This document shows, piece after piece, positions 61,989 to 64,000 of a stretch of 64,000 bases of DNA. The notes beneath the pieces are model-generated. The model was not told the DNA's origin and made no database searches. It saw nothing but the letters and a program-made list of their open reading frames with translations. The position numbers and the translations under genes were made by a program. The stretch comes from Akkermansiaceae bacterium (GTDB lineage Bacteria; Verrucomicrobiota; Verrucomicrobiia; Verrucomicrobiales; Akkermansiaceae): NCBI GenBank assembly GCA_024233135.1, contig JACKPZ010000008.1:1-64000 (forward strand). Reading direction: 5' to 3'. How positions within the stretch are numbered: position 1 is the stretch's first letter; every line of letters begins with the position of its first letter.

Positions 61989-62308
61989 CGTGCCGAACCT
62001 CGTTGGGTTTCCCGGACTTCGCGGACCTCGCTGGTTTCGAGCGCGATTGATTTCCGAATGAACGTGCCGGCGATCACCCACACGTAGGGGAAGACGAGCA
62101 CGCCGAGCAGGAGCCAGCTCAGGGTGAAGCCGCCGACGCGCGTGGCCATCAACTCAGGCTGGAAGTAGTTCAGCAAGGGCAGTCCCAGAAGGAGCAGCAG
62201 GAAGGCGACGGCGCATGCGATGGAAAGCCGGAGCTGGCGTTTCATCAGCGAGTGGAGGAATTCGTCGCTGTGGATGAAGTCGTCGTGGGGATTCGGATCG
62301 TCAGGCAT
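61985..62308 (-). CDS. DUF485/YjcH-like small membrane protein, symporter partner
   Basis: The 107-residue protein has two membrane helices (LSIACAVAFLLLLLGLPLL and LSWLLLGVLVFPYVWVIAG) with a short cytoplasmic N-terminus and a charged C-terminus. Size, topology and position directly upstream of an ActP-like symporter (four-base overlap) match YjcH/DUF485. Its role with the symporter is not settled in any organism I know. The divergent 160-base region to trpF shows CCCCGA/TCGGGG followed by TTTT near 62415-62440, and no gene. Confidence 0.75.
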   Translation of the reverse strand: MPDDPNPHDDFIHSDEFLHSLMKRQLRLSIACAVAFLLLLLGLPLLNYFQPELMATRVGGFTLSWLLLGVLVFPYVWVIAGTFIRKSIALETSEVREVRETQRGSAR

Positions 62309-62469
62309 GGAACGGGTTGTTTCTGGGTGGGGTTTGGGTATCGCATAGGAGAACGGGACCGCGGTGCGGGTCGTCAAGGTGTTTTCCGGGTTAGGGCGAT
62401 CCGGACGATGCCCCCGATGTGCGGCAACTTCGGGGTTTTCACGTCGCGTTTCCCCGCTAGCGTGCCGCC

Positions 62470-63129
62470 ATGTCGACGCTGTTGGAACGATTCCTCGATC
62501 CCGCCCGGGTCTCGCTGAAGATCTGCGGCGTGCGGACTGCCGCCGACGCCGGGTTGTTGGCGGATCGTGGTGTCGACGCGCTTGGAGTGAATTTCTGGCC
62601 GGAATCGAAACGCTATTTGTCCGACGGAGAAGCGGCATGGCTGGCACCGATGAAGGACAGGATCCTCCGCGTCGGCGTGTTTGTGAACGAATCGCCAGAC
62701 CTGCCGCTTCGATTGTTTCGGGACGGGTGGATCGATCTGGTGCAGTTGCACGGCGACGAGACGCCGGAGGACGCCGCGGTGTTCGTTCGCGAAGGTGTGC
62801 CCTTTCTCAAGGCGGTGGGTGTCTCCGCCGCGTCGGACCTCGCGCTGGCCGCGGCCTATCAAGCCGCCGGCGTGTTGTTGGACGCGCACGCGCCCGGCGT
62901 GTATGGCGGAACCGGCGAGGCGTTTGACTGGAACCGCGCGGTGGATTTCCAACAGAGGCACCCGGAGATCCCGCTGTTGCTTGCCGGTGGGATCACACCG
63001 GAAAATGCCGCGGAGGCGGCGGCGTTCGTGCATCCGTGCGCGCTTGATGTCGCATCCGGCGCCGAGATGGCACCGGGGGCGAAGGACATGCAAAAAGTCG
63101 ATGCGCTGATGAAGGCACTCGGACGTTGA
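62470..63129 (+). CDS. trpF: TrpF, phosphoribosylanthranilate isomerase
   Basis: TrpF converts phosphoribosylanthranilate to its carboxyphenylamino-deoxyribulose phosphate isomer in tryptophan synthesis. The 219-residue barrel shows the catalytic LKICGVRTAADAGLL (Cys), GVNFWPESKRYL, RVGVFVNE, DLVQLHGDETP, VLLDAHAPGVYGGTGEAFDW (Asp) and LLLAGGITPENAAEA. No other trp gene is adjacent; in many Verrucomicrobiota they are scattered. The stop overlaps a possible TTG start of the TatD gene. Confidence 0.93.
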   Translation: MSTLLERFLDPARVSLKICGVRTAADAGLLADRGVDALGVNFWPESKRYLSDGEAAWLAPMKDRILRVGVFVNESPDLPLRLFRDGWIDLVQLHGDETPEDAAVFVREGVPFLKAVGVSAASDLALAAAYQAAGVLLDAHAPGVYGGTGEAFDWNRAVDFQQRHPEIPLLLAGGITPENAAEAAAFVHPCALDVASGAEMAPGAKDMQKVDALMKALGR

Positions 63130-63137
63130 TCGAACAA

Positions 63138-63950
63138 ATGTTGACCGACAGTCATTGCCACCTCGCATCGCATCGTTTCGGCGCGGAGGAGTTGCCGTCG
63201 TTGTTGGGGAGGGCCCGCGATGCGGGCGTGACGCGCTTGGTCACCCTCGCCACCTGCCTTGATGATCTGGAGGCAAACCTCCGCATCGCCGGCGATCCAT
63301 CCGTGCACGCCTGTCTCGGCATTCATCCATGCGATGTCCACCACGCTCCGGACGATGCGGTCGAAACGATCGCCGCTTTCATGGACGATCTTCGTGTCTG
63401 CGCGATCGGCGAGACGGGGCTCGATTACTATCATCCGGCGCCTGACGCTTGGGACGAGAACGTGTTTCGCGAGCGGCAGCGGGATTTCCTCCGAGCCCAT
63501 TTCGAATTGGCCTCACGCTGCGGGCTCAATGTCGTGATCCACACCCGCGACCGGCTGGGTTGCGGATCCTTCGATGACGCGCTGGAGATCTATCGCGGGT
63601 TTCACGATCGCGTGCGAGCCTTGTTCCATTGTTTCATCGGCACGCCGGACAACGCCGCCAAGGTGCTCGATCTCGGAGGCTTGCTGGGTTTCGGCGGAGT
63701 CGCGACTTTCAAAAACGCGCGCGACGTGAGGGAAACCGTGCATTCCTGTCCTCCTGGTTCCTTCGTCGTGGAGACCGACGCGCCCTATCTCGCGCCCGAA
63801 CCTCACCGCGGGAAACGCAACGAGCCATCGTTCGTCCGGAACACCGCGGAGCGTATCGCGGAACTTCGAGGCGAGACCTTGGAATCCCTCGCCTCGCACA
63901 CGGGAGCTGCGGCCGACCGATTTTTCCGCTTCCGATCCGCCGTGGATTGA
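63138..63950 (+). CDS. TatD-family metal-dependent hydrolase (deoxyribonuclease-like)
   Basis: The 270-residue protein has the TatD barrel motifs: LTDSHCHLASHRFG (HxH metal site), AIGETGLDYYHP (Glu), RCGLNVVIHTRD (His), LFHCFIGTPDNA (His) and VVETDAPYLAPEPHRGKRNEP (Asp). TatD enzymes are Mg-dependent nucleases used in DNA repair and turnover; some members have other substrates. ATG 63138 was chosen; TTG 63126 would give a four-base overlap with trpF and four more residues. After it, 63951-64000 holds no feature I can support. Confidence 0.88.
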   Translation: MLTDSHCHLASHRFGAEELPSLLGRARDAGVTRLVTLATCLDDLEANLRIAGDPSVHACLGIHPCDVHHAPDDAVETIAAFMDDLRVCAIGETGLDYYHPAPDAWDENVFRERQRDFLRAHFELASRCGLNVVIHTRDRLGCGSFDDALEIYRGFHDRVRALFHCFIGTPDNAAKVLDLGGLLGFGGVATFKNARDVRETVHSCPPGSFVVETDAPYLAPEPHRGKRNEPSFVRNTAERIAELRGETLESLASHTGAAADRFFRFRSAVD

Positions 63951-64000
63951 ATAAAGGCGGGTGGGCACGGCGTTCCATACACGTCCTCCGGTCTCGTCCG

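Overview
The window is GC-rich (by eye about two thirds G+C) chromosomal DNA that looks like a member of the Verrucomicrobiota, most likely Verrucomicrobiales. The strongest pointer is a five-gene block (29035-36441) whose proteins and order match the Amuc_1102-Amuc_1098 pilus-associated cluster of Akkermansia muciniphila, including a recognisable Amuc_1100-type protein. A PEP-CTERM-like protein, a Tat-exported Gfo/Idh/MocA oxidoreductase, a secreted sulfatase and a DUF1080-type hydrolase agree with this. No rRNA, tRNA, phage, insertion sequence or CRISPR array was seen.

Layout. 1-3740: end of an unknown gene, then a leftward operon for a TPM-domain protein, a small zincin, an SPFH protein with a C-terminal helix-turn-helix, and a zinc-ribbon membrane protein. 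4081-15922: rightward division and cell-wall (dcw) cluster mraZ, rsmH, ftsL-like, ftsI, murE, murF, mraY, murD, a LysM gene, ftsW. Its genes are tightly packed except for an 840-base gap between mraZ and rsmH, which holds a large inverted repeat and seven hairpins spaced exactly 105 or 108 bases apart. The cluster stops after ftsW; murG, murC, ftsQ, ftsA and ftsZ are not here. 16132-21559: two PilB/GspE ATPases, a PilC/GspF protein and a pseudopilin. 21699-28857: mixed housekeeping genes (a basic hypothetical protein, cysJ-like reductase, Dabb protein, lone nuoA, kinase-fold protein, DinG-type helicase, aroD). 29035-36441: the Amuc_1102-1098-like cluster, read here as PilM/N-O-P-Q analogues ending in a secretin and an intrinsic terminator. 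36559-42071: a single reading frame joining dephospho-CoA kinase to Rho, a CHRD/PEP-CTERM protein, and pyruvate phosphate dikinase with lysine/alanine-rich tails. 42140-45563: two secreted EF-hand proteins divergent from a Cpx-like two-component system, with a CpxR-box-like site between them. 45632-64000: accessory and catabolic genes (TPR protein, DUF1080, Xer recombinase, SGNH lipoprotein, recR, a His-rich metal permease pair, sulfatase, a 1592-residue subtilase, Gfo/Idh/MocA, an acetate-type symporter pair) and then trpF and a TatD nuclease.

How the parts relate. The dcw genes make peptidoglycan precursors and the septal synthase pair. The two pilus blocks, about 7.5 kb apart, together supply motor ATPases, platform, pseudopilin, PilMN-like, PilO-like, PilP-like and secretin parts of one envelope machine; a prepilin peptidase and major pilins must lie elsewhere. 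The most unusual signals are the covarying hairpin array inside the dcw operon, the CoaE-Rho fusion, and the EF-hand/Cpx arrangement.
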